A stretch of 64,000 bases of DNA from Streptomyces stelliscabiei (GTDB lineage Bacteria; Actinomycetota; Actinomycetes; Streptomycetales; Streptomycetaceae), in assembly GCF_014873495.1 (NCBI RefSeq), contig NZ_JADBGF010000001.1, forward strand, positions 3,038,001 through 3,102,000, given 5' to 3'. The notes below the pieces were generated by a model. That model was not told the origin of the DNA. It worked only from the letters and a program-made list of their open reading frames with translations, and did no database searches. The position numbers and the translations under genes were made by a program. Numbering within the stretch: position 1 is the stretch's first letter; the number at the start of each line of letters is the position of its first letter. Below, in pieces: positions 1-7,950 of the stretch.

Positions 1-2074
1 ACCAGTGCCGGGCCTCGGTCTTCAGATCCCGCATCTGCCAGTACCAGCACAGCGAGAGCGTCAGACAGAGCGCCTCCTGCTCGTCCCGCTCGGCGACGGC
101 GTGTCTGAGGGCGGTGCGGATGTTCTCGTACTCCAGTTCCAGCAGCTCGATCGCGGCACGCTGGCCGGAGCCGCGCAGCAACGGGTCGGTGGTGCGGACG
201 AGTTCGCGGTAGTACGTGAGGTGCGCGCGTGCGGCGGCCGGGCGGGTGCCGGTCTCGTCGAGCCGTTCGCCCGCGTACTCGACGACGGTCTCCAGGAGCC
301 GGTAGCGCATCTCTCCGGCCGCGGGAACCGCCGAAGGGGCCGCCACGACGAGGGACTTGTCGACGAGCGAGCCGAGCGCCTCCAGCGCGGCGGGTCCGCA
401 GACGGCCTCGGCGGCGGCCAGGTCGCAGCCGCCGGCGAACACCGACAGCCGCCGCAGGACGTACCGTTCGTCCTCGTCGAGCAGCTCCCAGGACCAGTCG
501 ACGACCGCGCGCAGGGTCTGCTGCCGGGGCAGGACGGTACGGCTGCCGGAGGTGAGCAGCCGGAAGCGGTCGTCGAGGCGGTCGGCGATCTGGCGGGGCG
601 TCAGCATGCGCAGCCGGGCCGCAGCCAGCTCGATGGCGAGGGGCAGCCCGTCGAGGCGGCGGCAGATCTCGGCGGCCGCCTCCGGGTCGGCGGCGACGGT
701 GAAACCGGGCCGGGCGGCCGCCCCCCGGTCGGCCAGCAGGCGCAGCGCGTGCGGTTCCGTCAGCGACTCCACCGGGCGCAGCAACTCCCCCGGTACGCCG
801 AGGGGTTCGCGGCTGGTGGCGAGGACGGTCAGCGTCGGGCAGCGCTGGAGGAGCTGGTCGACGAGGTGGGCGGCGGCGTCCACGACGTGTTCGCAGTTGT
901 CGAGGATCAGCAGCATGCGGCGCCCGGCGCAGTGTTCGGCGAGGCGGGCCAGCGGGTCGTCCTTGCGGTCGGCCGCGACGCGCATCTCCTCGGCGCGGGC
1001 GCCGCGCAGGACGGTCTCGCGGGCGCCGAGGGCGGTGAGGACGGTCTCCGGGACGTTCGCGGGGTCGTCCACGGGGGCGAGTTCGGCGAGCCAGACGCCG
1101 TCCGGCATGGCCTCGGCGACGGCCTCGCCGGCCTCCTGGGAGAGGCGGGTCTTGCCCGCGCCGCCGGGGCCGAGAAGGGTGACGAGGCGGGTGCCGGTGA
1201 GGTCGTGGCGGATGGTGTCGATGTCGGTGTCCCGGCCGACGAACGAGGTGAGACGGGCGCGGAGGTTGCCCGGGGCGCGGGTGGGGTGGGGGTGCGGCGC
1301 GGGCCGGTCGCGCGGTTCCCCGCGCCTCTGACGGGGCGCTGGTTCGTCCGATCGCAGGAGTTCCGCGTGCAGTCGGCCGAGTGCCGGGCCCGGGCTCGTG
1401 CCCAGGCGGGCCGACAGGAGGCGGCGTATCTCCTCGTAGGCCGCCAGGGCCTCCGCCGTGCGGCCCGTGTCCCGGAGGGCCTGGAGGCGGAGCAACTGGA
1501 GGGGTTCGTCGAGGGGATGGGTGTCGCAGAGGGCGGTGAGGTCCGGGAGGGCGGAGTCGGCGCGGCCCAGCGCGAGGGCGGCGGTGAGGCGGGTGCGGTG
1601 GGCGTCGAGGCGGCGGGTCTCCCAGCGGGCGGCCTCGGCGGCACGGTCGGGGAGGTCGGCCAGCGGCGGGCCCTGCCAGAGGGCCAGCGCGTCGTCGAGG
1701 ACGTCGGCGGCCTTGGCCGGATCGCCGTCGGCGAGCGCGCGGGCGCCCTCCTCCGCGAGACGTTCGAAGCGGTGCAGGTCGATGTCGTCCCGTGTCGCCG
1801 TGAGGCGGTAGCCGCCGTTCAGTGAGGCGATCGCGTCCGGGCCCAGCGCCCTGCGCAGCCGGCCGACCAGTGCCTGCAGCGCGGCCGGCGCGTCGGCGGG
1901 CGGATCGTCGGCCCACACCTCGTCGACGAGGGTGGCCGCGGGCACCGTACGGCCCTGGCGCAGCGCGAGCACGGTCAGCAGGGCGCGCAGCCGGGCGCCC
2001 CCGACGGGGACGGGGGTGCCGTCGGGCTGCAGTGCCTGGGTGGTGCCGAGGATGCGGTAGCGCACAGGGTCCAT
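1..2074 (-). CDS. AfsR/SARP-family regulator with NB-ARC ATPase domain (partial, C-terminus outside window)
   Basis: A transcriptional activator of the SARP class that runs off the left edge after about 691 residues. The start is the ATG at 2074 (MDPVRYRILGT). The N-terminus is an OmpR-type winged helix (about 1-90, ending VGRLRRALG), followed by a bacterial transcriptional activation domain to about residue 260. An Arg/Pro-rich linker leads to an NB-ARC ATPase: P-loop GPGGAGKT at 302-309, Walker B LLILDNCEHV near 386, GLPLA further on. The visible end (CWYWQMRDLKTEARHW) is the start of the TPR-like region typical of AfsR relatives. Such proteins activate antibiotic or secondary-metabolite genes, but no biosynthetic cluster is visible here, so the target is unknown. 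The frame is continuous from start to edge. Confidence 0.9.
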   Translation of the reverse strand, partial: MDPVRYRILGTTQALQPDGTPVPVGGARLRALLTVLALRQGRTVPAATLVDEVWADDPPADAPAALQALVGRLRRALGPDAIASLNGGYRLTATRDDIDLHRFERLAEEGARALADGDPAKAADVLDDALALWQGPPLADLPDRAAEAARWETRRLDAHRTRLTAALALGRADSALPDLTALCDTHPLDEPLQLLRLQALRDTGRTAEALAAYEEIRRLLSARLGTSPGPALGRLHAELLRSDEPAPRQRRGEPRDRPAPHPHPTRAPGNLRARLTSFVGRDTDIDTIRHDLTGTRLVTLLGPGGAGKTRLSQEAGEAVAEAMPDGVWLAELAPVDDPANVPETVLTALGARETVLRGARAEEMRVAADRKDDPLARLAEHCAGRRMLLILDNCEHVVDAAAHLVDQLLQRCPTLTVLATSREPLGVPGELLRPVESLTEPHALRLLADRGAAARPGFTVAADPEAAAEICRRLDGLPLAIELAAARLRMLTPRQIADRLDDRFRLLTSGSRTVLPRQQTLRAVVDWSWELLDEDERYVLRRLSVFAGGCDLAAAEAVCGPAALEALGSLVDKSLVVAAPSAVPAAGEMRYRLLETVVEYAGERLDETGTRPAAARAHLTYYRELVRTTDPLLRGSGQRAAIELLELEYENIRTALRHAVAERDEQEALCLTLSLCWYWQMRDLKTEARHW

Positions 2075-2275
2075 TGTCTCTGTCGGTGGTCGCTGTCAAA
2101 GTCGGGTCCGGGTGTCCGGTGCATCGAGTCGGACGCTCCCGCGCCACCGTCGACCGTGCGTCCCCCACCTTCCTAGGAACCGGGAGGGGATCGCGAGACG
2201 TTTTCGGCGTGCGCCCGGTACCGTCGGGCAGGCCGTTCGAGTGATCGATTGTCCGCCGCGAGTCCTAGGAGCCCC

Positions 2276-3076
2276 ATGACCACCGCCGCGTCCCGCCGGA
2301 GCGACCGGAGGATCAGCCCCGTCTTCGTGGGGATCGTGGCCGTCATGGCGGTCACCGGATGGGCCACGTGGACCGGGTTCGCCGAGCAGCCGGGTCTGGC
2401 CGTCTTCCTGTTCGTGACCTCGGCGTGGGTCGTCTCCCTGTGTCTGCACGAGTACGCGCACGCCCGTACCGCGCTGCACAGCGGTGACATCTCCATCGGC
2501 GCCAAGGGCTATCTCACCCTGAATCCACTGAAGTACACCCATGCCCTGCTCAGCATCGTGCTGCCCGTGGTCTTCGTGATCATGGGTGGGATCGGTCTGC
2601 CCGGTGGCGCGGTGTTCATCGAGCGAGGCCGTATCCAGGGCCGTTGGAAGCACAGTCTGATCTCGGCGGCGGGTCCGCTGACGAACGTCGCGTTCGCGGC
2701 CGTCTGCACCGCGCCCTTCTGGCTGGGGGTCACGGACGGTGTGCCGGACGCGTTCCTCTTCGCCCTCGCCTTCCTCGCGATGCTCCAGGTCACCGCGGCG
2801 ATCCTGAACTTCCTGCCGGTGCCCGGCCTGGACGGCTACGGCGTCGTCGAGCCCTGGCTGTCGTACAGGATCCGCCGCCAGGTGGAGCCGCTGGCGCCCT
2901 TCGGGCTGCTGCTCGTGTTCGCGGTCCTGTGGATCCCGGCGGTGAACGGGGTGTTCTGGGACGTGATCGACGCGTTCATGCGGGGCCTCGGGATCGAGGA
3001 CCAGCTCTCCGACTGCGGCTACTGGCTCTACCGCTTCTGGCGCGCGGACAGCGACGTCTGCCTCACCGGGATGTGA
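2276..3076 (+). CDS. Site-2 protease family (M50) membrane metalloprotease
   Basis: A 266-residue integral membrane protein with several hydrophobic segments. The zinc motif HEYAH lies at about residues 58-62 in the second membrane span. The partner motif LNFLPVPGLDG is at about 177-187 and supplies the third zinc ligand (Asp). These are the signatures of site-2 proteases, which cut substrates within the membrane. An AGGAG sits 5 bases before the ATG at 2276, which is better than the TTG 27 bases upstream. No anti-sigma substrate gene is adjacent, so the physiological role is unknown. It stands alone, divergent from the SARP gene. Confidence 0.88.
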   Translation: MTTAASRRSDRRISPVFVGIVAVMAVTGWATWTGFAEQPGLAVFLFVTSAWVVSLCLHEYAHARTALHSGDISIGAKGYLTLNPLKYTHALLSIVLPVVFVIMGGIGLPGGAVFIERGRIQGRWKHSLISAAGPLTNVAFAAVCTAPFWLGVTDGVPDAFLFALAFLAMLQVTAAILNFLPVPGLDGYGVVEPWLSYRIRRQVEPLAPFGLLLVFAVLWIPAVNGVFWDVIDAFMRGLGIEDQLSDCGYWLYRFWRADSDVCLTGM

Positions 3077-3101
3077 GGGATGTGGGGCAGGGCCCCCGAA
3101 C

Positions 3102-3281
3102 TCAGCGGGCGGCGGACCGCTCCAGCTTCGCCTTGCGCGCGTAGTACCAGGTCATGTTGGAGGACAGGCCGGCCATCAGCGCCCACACCACGCCCAGCCA
3201 GCTGCCCCGGCTGAAGGAGACCACGGCCGCGGTGACCGCGAGGAGACAGACGACGAGCGCGTAGACGGCGAGGCGGGGCAT
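3102..3281 (-). CDS. Small membrane protein, 59 residues, function unknown
   Basis: A short gene with a good ribosome site (AGGAG, 8 bases before the ATG at 3281). It starts MPRLAVYALVVCLLAV, giving two hydrophobic stretches (about 4-22 and 28-45), and ends in a basic tail (ARKAKLERSAAR). It converges on the M50 protease gene, 25 bases away. Codon third positions are almost all G or C. I do not recognise a family; a two-helix membrane protein is all that can be said. Confidence 0.6.
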   Translation of the reverse strand: MPRLAVYALVVCLLAVTAAVVSFSRGSWLGVVWALMAGLSSNMTWYYARKAKLERSAAR

Positions 3282-3386
3282 GGGGGTCGGCTCCTGACAG
3301 GGCGGTCGAGTCGGACGAGGTGGTGGTGCGTCCAGTGTCCCCCATGCCCGCCGGTGTGCGTGCCCCGCCCGCGGGCCGTGCGCCGG

Positions 3387-4103
3387 CTACACGTCCGTCA
3401 GGCGGATGCCCGCGTGGGCCTTGTAGCGGCGGTTCACGGAGATGAGGTTCGCGACCAGGGACTCGACCTGGTGGGCGTTGCGCAGCCGGCCCGCGAAGAT
3501 GCCCCGCATGCCGGGGATACGGCCGGCCAGCGCCTGCACGATCTCGACGTCGGCCCGCTCCTCGCCGAGGACCATCACGTCCGTGTCGATCTCCTCGCTC
3601 TCCGGGTCTTCGAGGAGGACGGCGGAGAGGTGGTGGAAGGCGGCGGTGACGCGTGAGTCCGGCAGCAGGGCGGCGGCCTGCTCGGCGGCGCTGCCCTCCT
3701 CCGGCTTCAGCGCGTAGGCGCCCTTCTTGTCGAAGCCGAGCGGGTTGACGCAGTCGACGACGAGCTTGCCGGCCAGCTCCTCGCGCAGCGACGCGAGGGT
3801 CTTGCCATGGCCGTCCCACGGTACGGCGACGATCACGATGTCGCTGCGGCGGGCGGTCTCGGCGTTGTCGGCACCCTCGACGCCGTGTCCCAGCTCCTCG
3901 GCGACGCCCTGGGCGCGGTCGGCGGCCCGCGACCCGATGATCACCTTCTGGCCGGCCTTGGCGAGGCGGTACGCGAGGCCCTTGCCCTGGGGCCCGGTGC
4001 CGCCGAGCACGCCGACGACGAGCCCCGACACGTCCGGCAGGTCCCAGGGGTCCTTGGCCGGGGCCTTCGCGGGGGGCTGCTGTGCACTGTCAGTAGAGGT
4101 CAT
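3387..4103 (-). CDS. npdG: NADPH-dependent F420 reductase (F420H2:NADP+ oxidoreductase)
   Basis: A 238-residue cytosolic enzyme that exchanges hydride between NADP(H) and coenzyme F420. The N-terminus after a 25-residue Ala/Lys/Pro-rich lead has a Rossmann loop (GVLGGTGPQGKGLA) followed by IGSRAADRA, the NADP-phosphate-binding turn typical of this family. Further family features are VAVPWDGH, the segment DCVNPLGFD and a C-terminal region with NAHQVESLV. Length and motif order match actinobacterial NpdG. Actinobacteria use F420, and a candidate F420-type oxidoreductase lies at 34.3 kb. The protein called here is well supported by sequence motifs; the preferred direction of the reaction cannot be told. 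Confidence 0.9.
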   Translation of the reverse strand: MTSTDSAQQPPAKAPAKDPWDLPDVSGLVVGVLGGTGPQGKGLAYRLAKAGQKVIIGSRAADRAQGVAEELGHGVEGADNAETARRSDIVIVAVPWDGHGKTLASLREELAGKLVVDCVNPLGFDKKGAYALKPEEGSAAEQAAALLPDSRVTAAFHHLSAVLLEDPESEEIDTDVMVLGEERADVEIVQALAGRIPGMRGIFAGRLRNAHQVESLVANLISVNRRYKAHAGIRLTDV

Positions 4104-4140
4104 GGGCCGACTTTACGTGCGTGTCCGTCGCGGCCGGCGA

Positions 4141-4626
4141 TCAGGTGAGCGCGGTCACGGGGACCCGGCGGAAGGTGATCGTCTCGTACGCGCCGAAGTC
4201 GCCCGTCTCGTGGAGCAGACCGACCGTGTCCCAGCGGGCGGCCCCACCGGCCGACGCGACCGCCCCTCCCAGCTGACAGGTACCGGGTACGGGCCTCCCG
4301 CCGGGGCCCGGGCCCCGCGCGTCGCGCCGCCCCGCGAGGACGACCGCCCCGTGCGGCGCGGCCGCGACCCGCGTCCGCACCGTCAGCCACCGCTCGCCAC
4401 GCCGCTCCTGACCGCCGGGCGGTGGGCGGTGGGCGCGGGCCGGCCGCGGAAGGCACGGCGCCGTGGGCCGCCGCAGGTCGTGGCTCCGACGGCCGTCCGC
4501 GCCCGTACCGCCCCGATCGCCGAGCGGTGGGGGCGGTACGGGCGGGGTCCCCGCAGGGCTTGCGGCCCGGTCGGCGGGTGTCGTCGCGCTCGCCGGCCGC
4601 GCCGGTCTCCCGCCGGAGAGCCGCAC
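4141..4626 (-). CDS. Possible hypothetical protein, low confidence (may be a decayed gene)
   Basis: An open frame of 161 codons with roughly 88% G/C at third positions, ending 37 bases before npdG on the same strand. The last third reads like real protein (ARWDTVGLLHETGDFGAYE, then TITFRR). The first two thirds are an Arg/Pro/Gly-rich string that high-GC DNA produces by chance, and no ribosome site precedes the ATG. It could be the 3-prime remnant of an older gene with a beta-rich C-terminus, or a chance frame. I do not recognise it. Confidence 0.28.
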   Translation of the reverse strand: MRLSGGRPARPASATTPADRAASPAGTPPVPPPPLGDRGGTGADGRRSHDLRRPTAPCLPRPARAHRPPPGGQERRGERWLTVRTRVAAAPHGAVVLAGRRDARGPGPGGRPVPGTCQLGGAVASAGGAARWDTVGLLHETGDFGAYETITFRRVPVTALT

Positions 4627-4679
4627 CTACCGGCCGCGTGTCACGGGCGGCGGGGCCGCCCCGAGCCGCCGGGGGGCGG

Positions 4680-4910
4680 TCAGTCGGTGTTCGAGTCCGT
4701 CGCGGGGGTGTCGTGCCAGCGGGGGTCGTTCTCCCACTCCGCGTTGCGTTCCTGGGCCGTCTCCATGGCCCGGGTGGCTTCCTGGCGGGAGGCGTAGGGG
4801 CCCATACGGTCCTTGCCGGGGCAGTCGGGGCCCTCTTCGACCTTCTTGTGCTCCAGGCAGTAGAACCACTCGCCGGGCTTGCCGGCCGTACGCCGTTTGA
4901 ACAGGGGCAT
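4680..4910 (-). CDS. Conserved-looking small hypothetical protein, 76 residues
   Basis: A short soluble protein starting MPLFKRRTAGKPGEWFYC. It has two cysteines spaced widely (FYCLEHKK and GPDCPGKD) that might bind a metal, and a predicted helix SRQEATRAMETAQERNAEWE. The tail is acidic and Thr-rich. The open frame extends upstream to 5231 across the divergent map gene, but the ATG at 4910 is the sensible start because it clears the map promoter region. No domain is recognised. It is divergent from map with a 67-base gap. Confidence 0.62.
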   Translation of the reverse strand: MPLFKRRTAGKPGEWFYCLEHKKVEEGPDCPGKDRMGPYASRQEATRAMETAQERNAEWENDPRWHDTPATDSNTD

Positions 4911-4977
4911 GACCTGAGTTCCCTTCACCAGTCGTCTCCGACATGGTCCCCCACCACCGCTGGTTAAACTCGCTGGC

Positions 4978-5835
4978 ATGTCTGGCCAGTCGCTGCTCGC
5001 ACCGGGGAAGCTCTCCCCCACCCGTACCGTCCCGGGAAACATCCGCCGACCCGAGTACGTGGGCAAGCCCGCCCCGACTCCGTACACCGGGCCGGAGGTG
5101 CAGACGCCCGAGACCATCGAGGCGATGCGGATCGCCGGCCGGATCGCGGCGCGGGCGATGGCCGAGGCGGCCAAGCACATCGCCCCCGGCGTCACCACGG
5201 ACGAGCTGGACCGGGTCGCGCACGAGTACATGTGCGACCACGGTGCCTACCCGTCGACGCTCGGCTACCGGGGCTTCCCGAAGTCGCTGTGCACCTCGGT
5301 CAACGAGGTCATCTGCCACGGCATCCCCGACTCGACCGTGCTGCGCGACGGCGACATCGTCAACCTGGACGTGACGGCGTACATCGGCGGCGTGCACGGC
5401 GACAACAACGCCACCTACCTGGTGGGGGACGTGGACGACGAGTCGCGTCTGCTCGTCGAGCGGACCGAGGAGTCCCTCGCCCGTGCCGTCAAGGCAGTCA
5501 GGCCGGGCCGCCAGATCAACATCATCGGGCGGGTCATCGAGTCCTACGCGAAGCGGTTCGGGTACGGGGTCGTGCGGGACTTCACCGGGCACGGGATCAA
5601 CTCGTCGTTCCACTCCGGCCTGATCGTCCCGCACTACGACTCCCCGCACGCCACCACGGTGATCCAGACCGGGATGACGTTCACCATCGAGCCGATGCTG
5701 ACGCTCGGGTCGTACGACTACGACATGTGGGACGACGGCTGGACGGTCGTCACCAAGGACCGCAAGCGCACCGCCCAGTTCGAGCACACGCTGGTGGTGA
5801 CGGAGACGGGCGCGGAGATCCTCACGCTGCCGTAG
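4978..5835 (+). CDS. map: Type I methionine aminopeptidase
   Basis: A 285-residue metalloenzyme that removes the initiator methionine from nascent proteins. All metal ligands are visible in order: Asp in [10 protein letters not shown], Asp in [10 protein letters not shown], His in [12 protein letters not shown], Glu in [12 protein letters not shown] and Glu in [10 protein letters not shown]. The conserved substrate-pocket His is in VICHGIPDS. The protein has an N-terminal extension of about 35 residues, with a Pro-rich segment before [10 protein letters not shown], as in the longer actinobacterial MAP. A hairpin terminator follows the stop, which suggests a single-gene unit. Confidence 0.95.
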   Translation: MSGQSLLAPGKLSPTRTVPGNIRRPEYVGKPAPTPYTGPEVQTPETIEAMRIAGRIAARAMAEAAKHIAPGVTTDELDRVAHEYMCDHGAYPSTLGYRGFPKSLCTSVNEVICHGIPDSTVLRDGDIVNLDVTAYIGGVHGDNNATYLVGDVDDESRLLVERTEESLARAVKAVRPGRQINIIGRVIESYAKRFGYGVVRDFTGHGINSSFHSGLIVPHYDSPHATTVIQTGMTFTIEPMLTLGSYDYDMWDDGWTVVTKDRKRTAQFEHTLVVTETGAEILTLP

Positions 5836-5868
5836 TCCCTTTCGCACCGACATGCGTCCCCGCGAGAC

Positions 5869-5904
5869 AGCCCGCCCCCGGTTCCGGCCGTGCGGCGGGC
5901 TTTT
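5869..5904 (+). terminator. Rho-independent-like terminator after map
   Basis: The arms AGCCCGCC (5869-5876) and GGCGGGCT (5894-5901) form an 8-bp stem with a 17-base loop, followed by a short T run. The site lies 34 bases after the map stop codon. Confidence 0.7.
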
Positions 5905-5967
5905 CGCTGTGCGGGTGCGCGCGCCGGACACGGGGTACCGTCTTACCGACAGGGAGTCGGGAACCTG

Positions 5968-5997
5968 TTGACTTAGGTCACCCTAACCACAGAAAAT
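5968..5997 (+). promoter_or_regulatory. Iron-box (DtxR/DmdR-type) promoter of the heme oxygenase gene
   Basis: Bases 5973-5991 (TTAGGTCACCCTAACCACA) match the 19-bp DtxR/IdeR/DmdR consensus at most positions, including TTAGG and CCTAACC. A TTGACT -35 box sits at 5968-5973 and a GAAAAT -10 at 5992-5997 with 18-base spacing, so the box lies between them, as in an iron-repressed promoter. Transcription would start near 6004, which supports the downstream ATG at 6041. Confidence 0.75.
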
Positions 5998-6040
5998 GAC
6001 GTCAGCTTCTCGTCTTCCCACTTCGGCACCGGAGGCCTCC

Positions 6041-6709
6041 ATGAACGCGTCGGTCGCATCGGACACGGCGTTCTCCACGCTCATCCGCGCCGCCTCGCAC
6101 GAGCAGCACACCGAGGCGGAGTCCACGACGTTCATGGGCGACATGCTGGGCGGCAAACTCGGCGTCGAGGCGTACGCGCGGTACACCGAGCAGCTGTGGT
6201 TCGTGTACGAGGCACTGGAGAGCGCCGCGCCGGGGCTGGCCGGCGACCCGGTCGCCGGGCCGTTCGTCCAGCCCGAGCTGATGCGGCTGCCCGCGCTGGA
6301 GCGGGACCTGGAGCATCTGCGCGGCCCCGGCTGGCGCGCGACGCTCACGTCGCTGCCGGCGACCGAGGAGTACGCGGCGCGGGTCGCCGAGTGCGGGCGT
6401 TCGTGGGCCGGGGGGTATGTGGCCCACCACTACACGCGCTACCTCGGCGACCTCTCCGGCGGACAGATCATCCGGGACCGGGCCGAGAAGACCTGGGGCT
6501 TCGCCAGGAAGGGCGACGGGGTCCGGTTCTACGTCTTCGAGGAGATCACCAACCCGGCCGCGTTCAAGCGGGGGTACCGGGAGCTGCTGGACCGGGTGCG
6601 GGCCGACGACCTGGAGAAGCAGCGGATCGTGAGTGAGTGCAAGCGGGCGTTCGCGCTGAACACCGCGGTCTTTCTCGCGTTGGGCGAGGAGTTCCCGCTG
6701 AGCGCGTGA
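6041..6709 (+). CDS. Biliverdin-producing heme oxygenase (iron release from heme)
   Basis: A 222-residue enzyme that opens heme to biliverdin, CO and ferrous iron. The proximal heme-ligand region ASHEQHTEAE is at about 18-27 and the flexible distal helix is GDLSGGQII, both standard for the HmuO/HO-1 family. I prefer the ATG at 6041 (MNASVASDTAF) because GGAGG lies 5 bases upstream and the inferred transcription start is near 6004. The upstream in-frame ATG at 5996 lies within the promoter. The iron box makes iron repression likely, so the gene should work with the efe iron uptake genes about 1.3 kb to the right in iron scavenging. It converges on the PhzF-like gene. Confidence 0.92.
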   Translation: MNASVASDTAFSTLIRAASHEQHTEAESTTFMGDMLGGKLGVEAYARYTEQLWFVYEALESAAPGLAGDPVAGPFVQPELMRLPALERDLEHLRGPGWRATLTSLPATEEYAARVAECGRSWAGGYVAHHYTRYLGDLSGGQIIRDRAEKTWGFARKGDGVRFYVFEEITNPAAFKRGYRELLDRVRADDLEKQRIVSECKRAFALNTAVFLALGEEFPLSA

Positions 6710-6796
6710 GCGCGTGAGCGCTCCGCTTCTTTCACGGGCGGGGTGGGTCGTCGGCTGCGCGTGGGTGGGGGCTGTTCGCGCGGTTGGCCGCGCCCA

Positions 6797-6822
6797 TGAA
6801 ATGGGGCTGCGCCCCCATTTCA
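6797..6822. terminator. Bidirectional hairpin terminator
   Basis: A perfect 10-bp stem (TGAAATGGGG paired with CCCCATTTCA) around a CTGCGC loop, between the converging heme oxygenase and PhzF-like genes. Confidence 0.75.
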
Positions 6823-6834
6823 CGGTGCGCGCTC

Positions 6835-7479
6835 TCAGCGCTCCAGGAACACCCTGCCTCCGACCTCCACCCAGCCGTGCGGCTGCGGGGCCGTGAGGAG
6901 CTGGGAGCCCGTGCCCTGGGTGATGTTCAGGGCCCGGCCCAGCCGCGCGGTCAGCTGCAGGGCCGCCGCACCGGTGGCCTCGTCCTCGTCGATGCCGTCG
7001 TCGCGGCCGGGGAAGGCGCGGGCACGGACGCGCCCGGCCGCCTCGTCCTCCCAGGCCCACGCGTAGACCCACTCGCCGGGCGCCGGTACGCGCAGGTCGT
7101 CGATCTCGGCGGCGGAGGCGTACTGGCGGAAGGTGCGGGGCGGGGCCCACTCCGGCAGGGCCTCGATCCAGCTGAACTCACCGTCCAGCCGGGCGCCGAC
7201 GACCCCGGCCGGGGTGACCAGTTCGGGCACGTCGAGGAGCCAGGCCGCGCCCACGCACGGATACCCGGCGAAGGGCAGGCGCAGCGAGGGGGTGTAGATG
7301 TCGATCACCCCGCGCTCGGGGTCGTCCACGAACACGGTCTCGCTGAAGCCGAGTTTGGCGGCGAACTCCTGGCGGTCGACGGGGTCGGGCATCACGGAGC
7401 CCTCGCGGACGACGCCCAGTTCGTTGCCGTATCCGCCGCGGGGTCCGCAGAACACCCGCAGCACGTCGAAGTCGGTCAC
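6835..7479 (-). CDS. PhzF-family isomerase-like protein (short member)
   Basis: A 214-residue protein with the PhzF/diaminopimelate-epimerase fold signatures: GNELGVV at about 18-24, FSETVFV carrying the catalytic-type Glu, LPFAGYPCVGAA in the first half and DEATGAAALQL plus GTGSQLLT in the second. Typical PhzF proteins are about 270-290 residues, so this one is short. It also has DEATGAA where EDPATGSA is usual. Outside phenazine clusters these proteins are mostly of unknown substrate, and no phenazine genes are nearby. It faces the heme oxygenase gene and shares a terminator with it. Confidence 0.85.
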   Translation of the reverse strand: MTDFDVLRVFCGPRGGYGNELGVVREGSVMPDPVDRQEFAAKLGFSETVFVDDPERGVIDIYTPSLRLPFAGYPCVGAAWLLDVPELVTPAGVVGARLDGEFSWIEALPEWAPPRTFRQYASAAEIDDLRVPAPGEWVYAWAWEDEAAGRVRARAFPGRDDGIDEDEATGAAALQLTARLGRALNITQGTGSQLLTAPQPHGWVEVGGRVFLER

Positions 7480-7577
7480 TCCGGCATTGAAACATCAACC
7501 AAGCCCCGTGTCGTACCAGGTCACCACACCGCCGGACGGCGACCGGACGGCGTCGGCACCAGCCAGGAGAGGATCAA

Positions 7578-7766
7578 GTGACCGTACCGGACAAGCCGGT
7601 TGGGCCGGAGCGGTCCGACGGGCCCGCGAGGCCGGGCGGGGCACGACCCGCCGCCCACGCTCCCGCACCCGCACCCGCACCCGCGGACCGGCAACGTCCA
7701 GATCACGCCGAAACACGGCGAAAGTCGACGCTTGGACGTGAAACCGCGTTCTTGACCGTGGAATGA
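7578..7766 (+). CDS. Possible small Pro/Ala-rich protein, 62 residues (weak call)
   Basis: A GTG at 7578 is preceded by AGGAGAGG with a 6-base gap, which is an unusually good ribosome site for this intergenic stretch. The product is low complexity (PAPAPAPA from a CCGCAC-type repeat) and its codon use drifts away from the local pattern near the 3-prime end. It might be a leader or a decayed gene. The remaining bases between the PhzF-like gene and the iron boxes show nothing else. Confidence 0.22.
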   Translation: MTVPDKPVGPERSDGPARPGGARPAAHAPAPAPAPADRQRPDHAETRRKSTLGRETAFLTVE

Positions 7767-7876
7767 CTCTCTTGACCCGCTCTTGACCGGACTATGGGGG
7801 CTGTTTTGAGCCACCGTGATCGGCCCGTGCTCGTACGGCCCCGGAGAGGGGGTTTCACTGGGGGTACAGCAATTGG

Positions 7877-7912
7877 TGAGGTAAGCCTCAGATAACTTAG
7901 GCCCGCCTCACC
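7877..7912 (+). promoter_or_regulatory. Two tandem DtxR/DmdR-type iron boxes upstream of efeO
   Basis: Box 1 (7877-7895, TGAGGTAAGCCTCAGATAA) matches the 19-bp iron-box consensus at about 13 positions. Box 2 starts at 7897 (TTAGGCCCGCCTCACC) and matches about as well. They lie 39-74 bases before the efeO ATG. The same regulator type is predicted at the heme oxygenase promoter. Confidence 0.65.
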
Positions 7913-7950
7913 TTCTCTGTGTGTCCTCTGTGTACTGCCTTGGAGCCGAA

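Noticed and set aside
7521..7814. A 97-codon minus-strand frame upstream of efeO
   Set aside because: Gly/Cys/Arg-rich repeat translation with no ribosome site, and it is antisense to a better though still weak plus-strand candidate.
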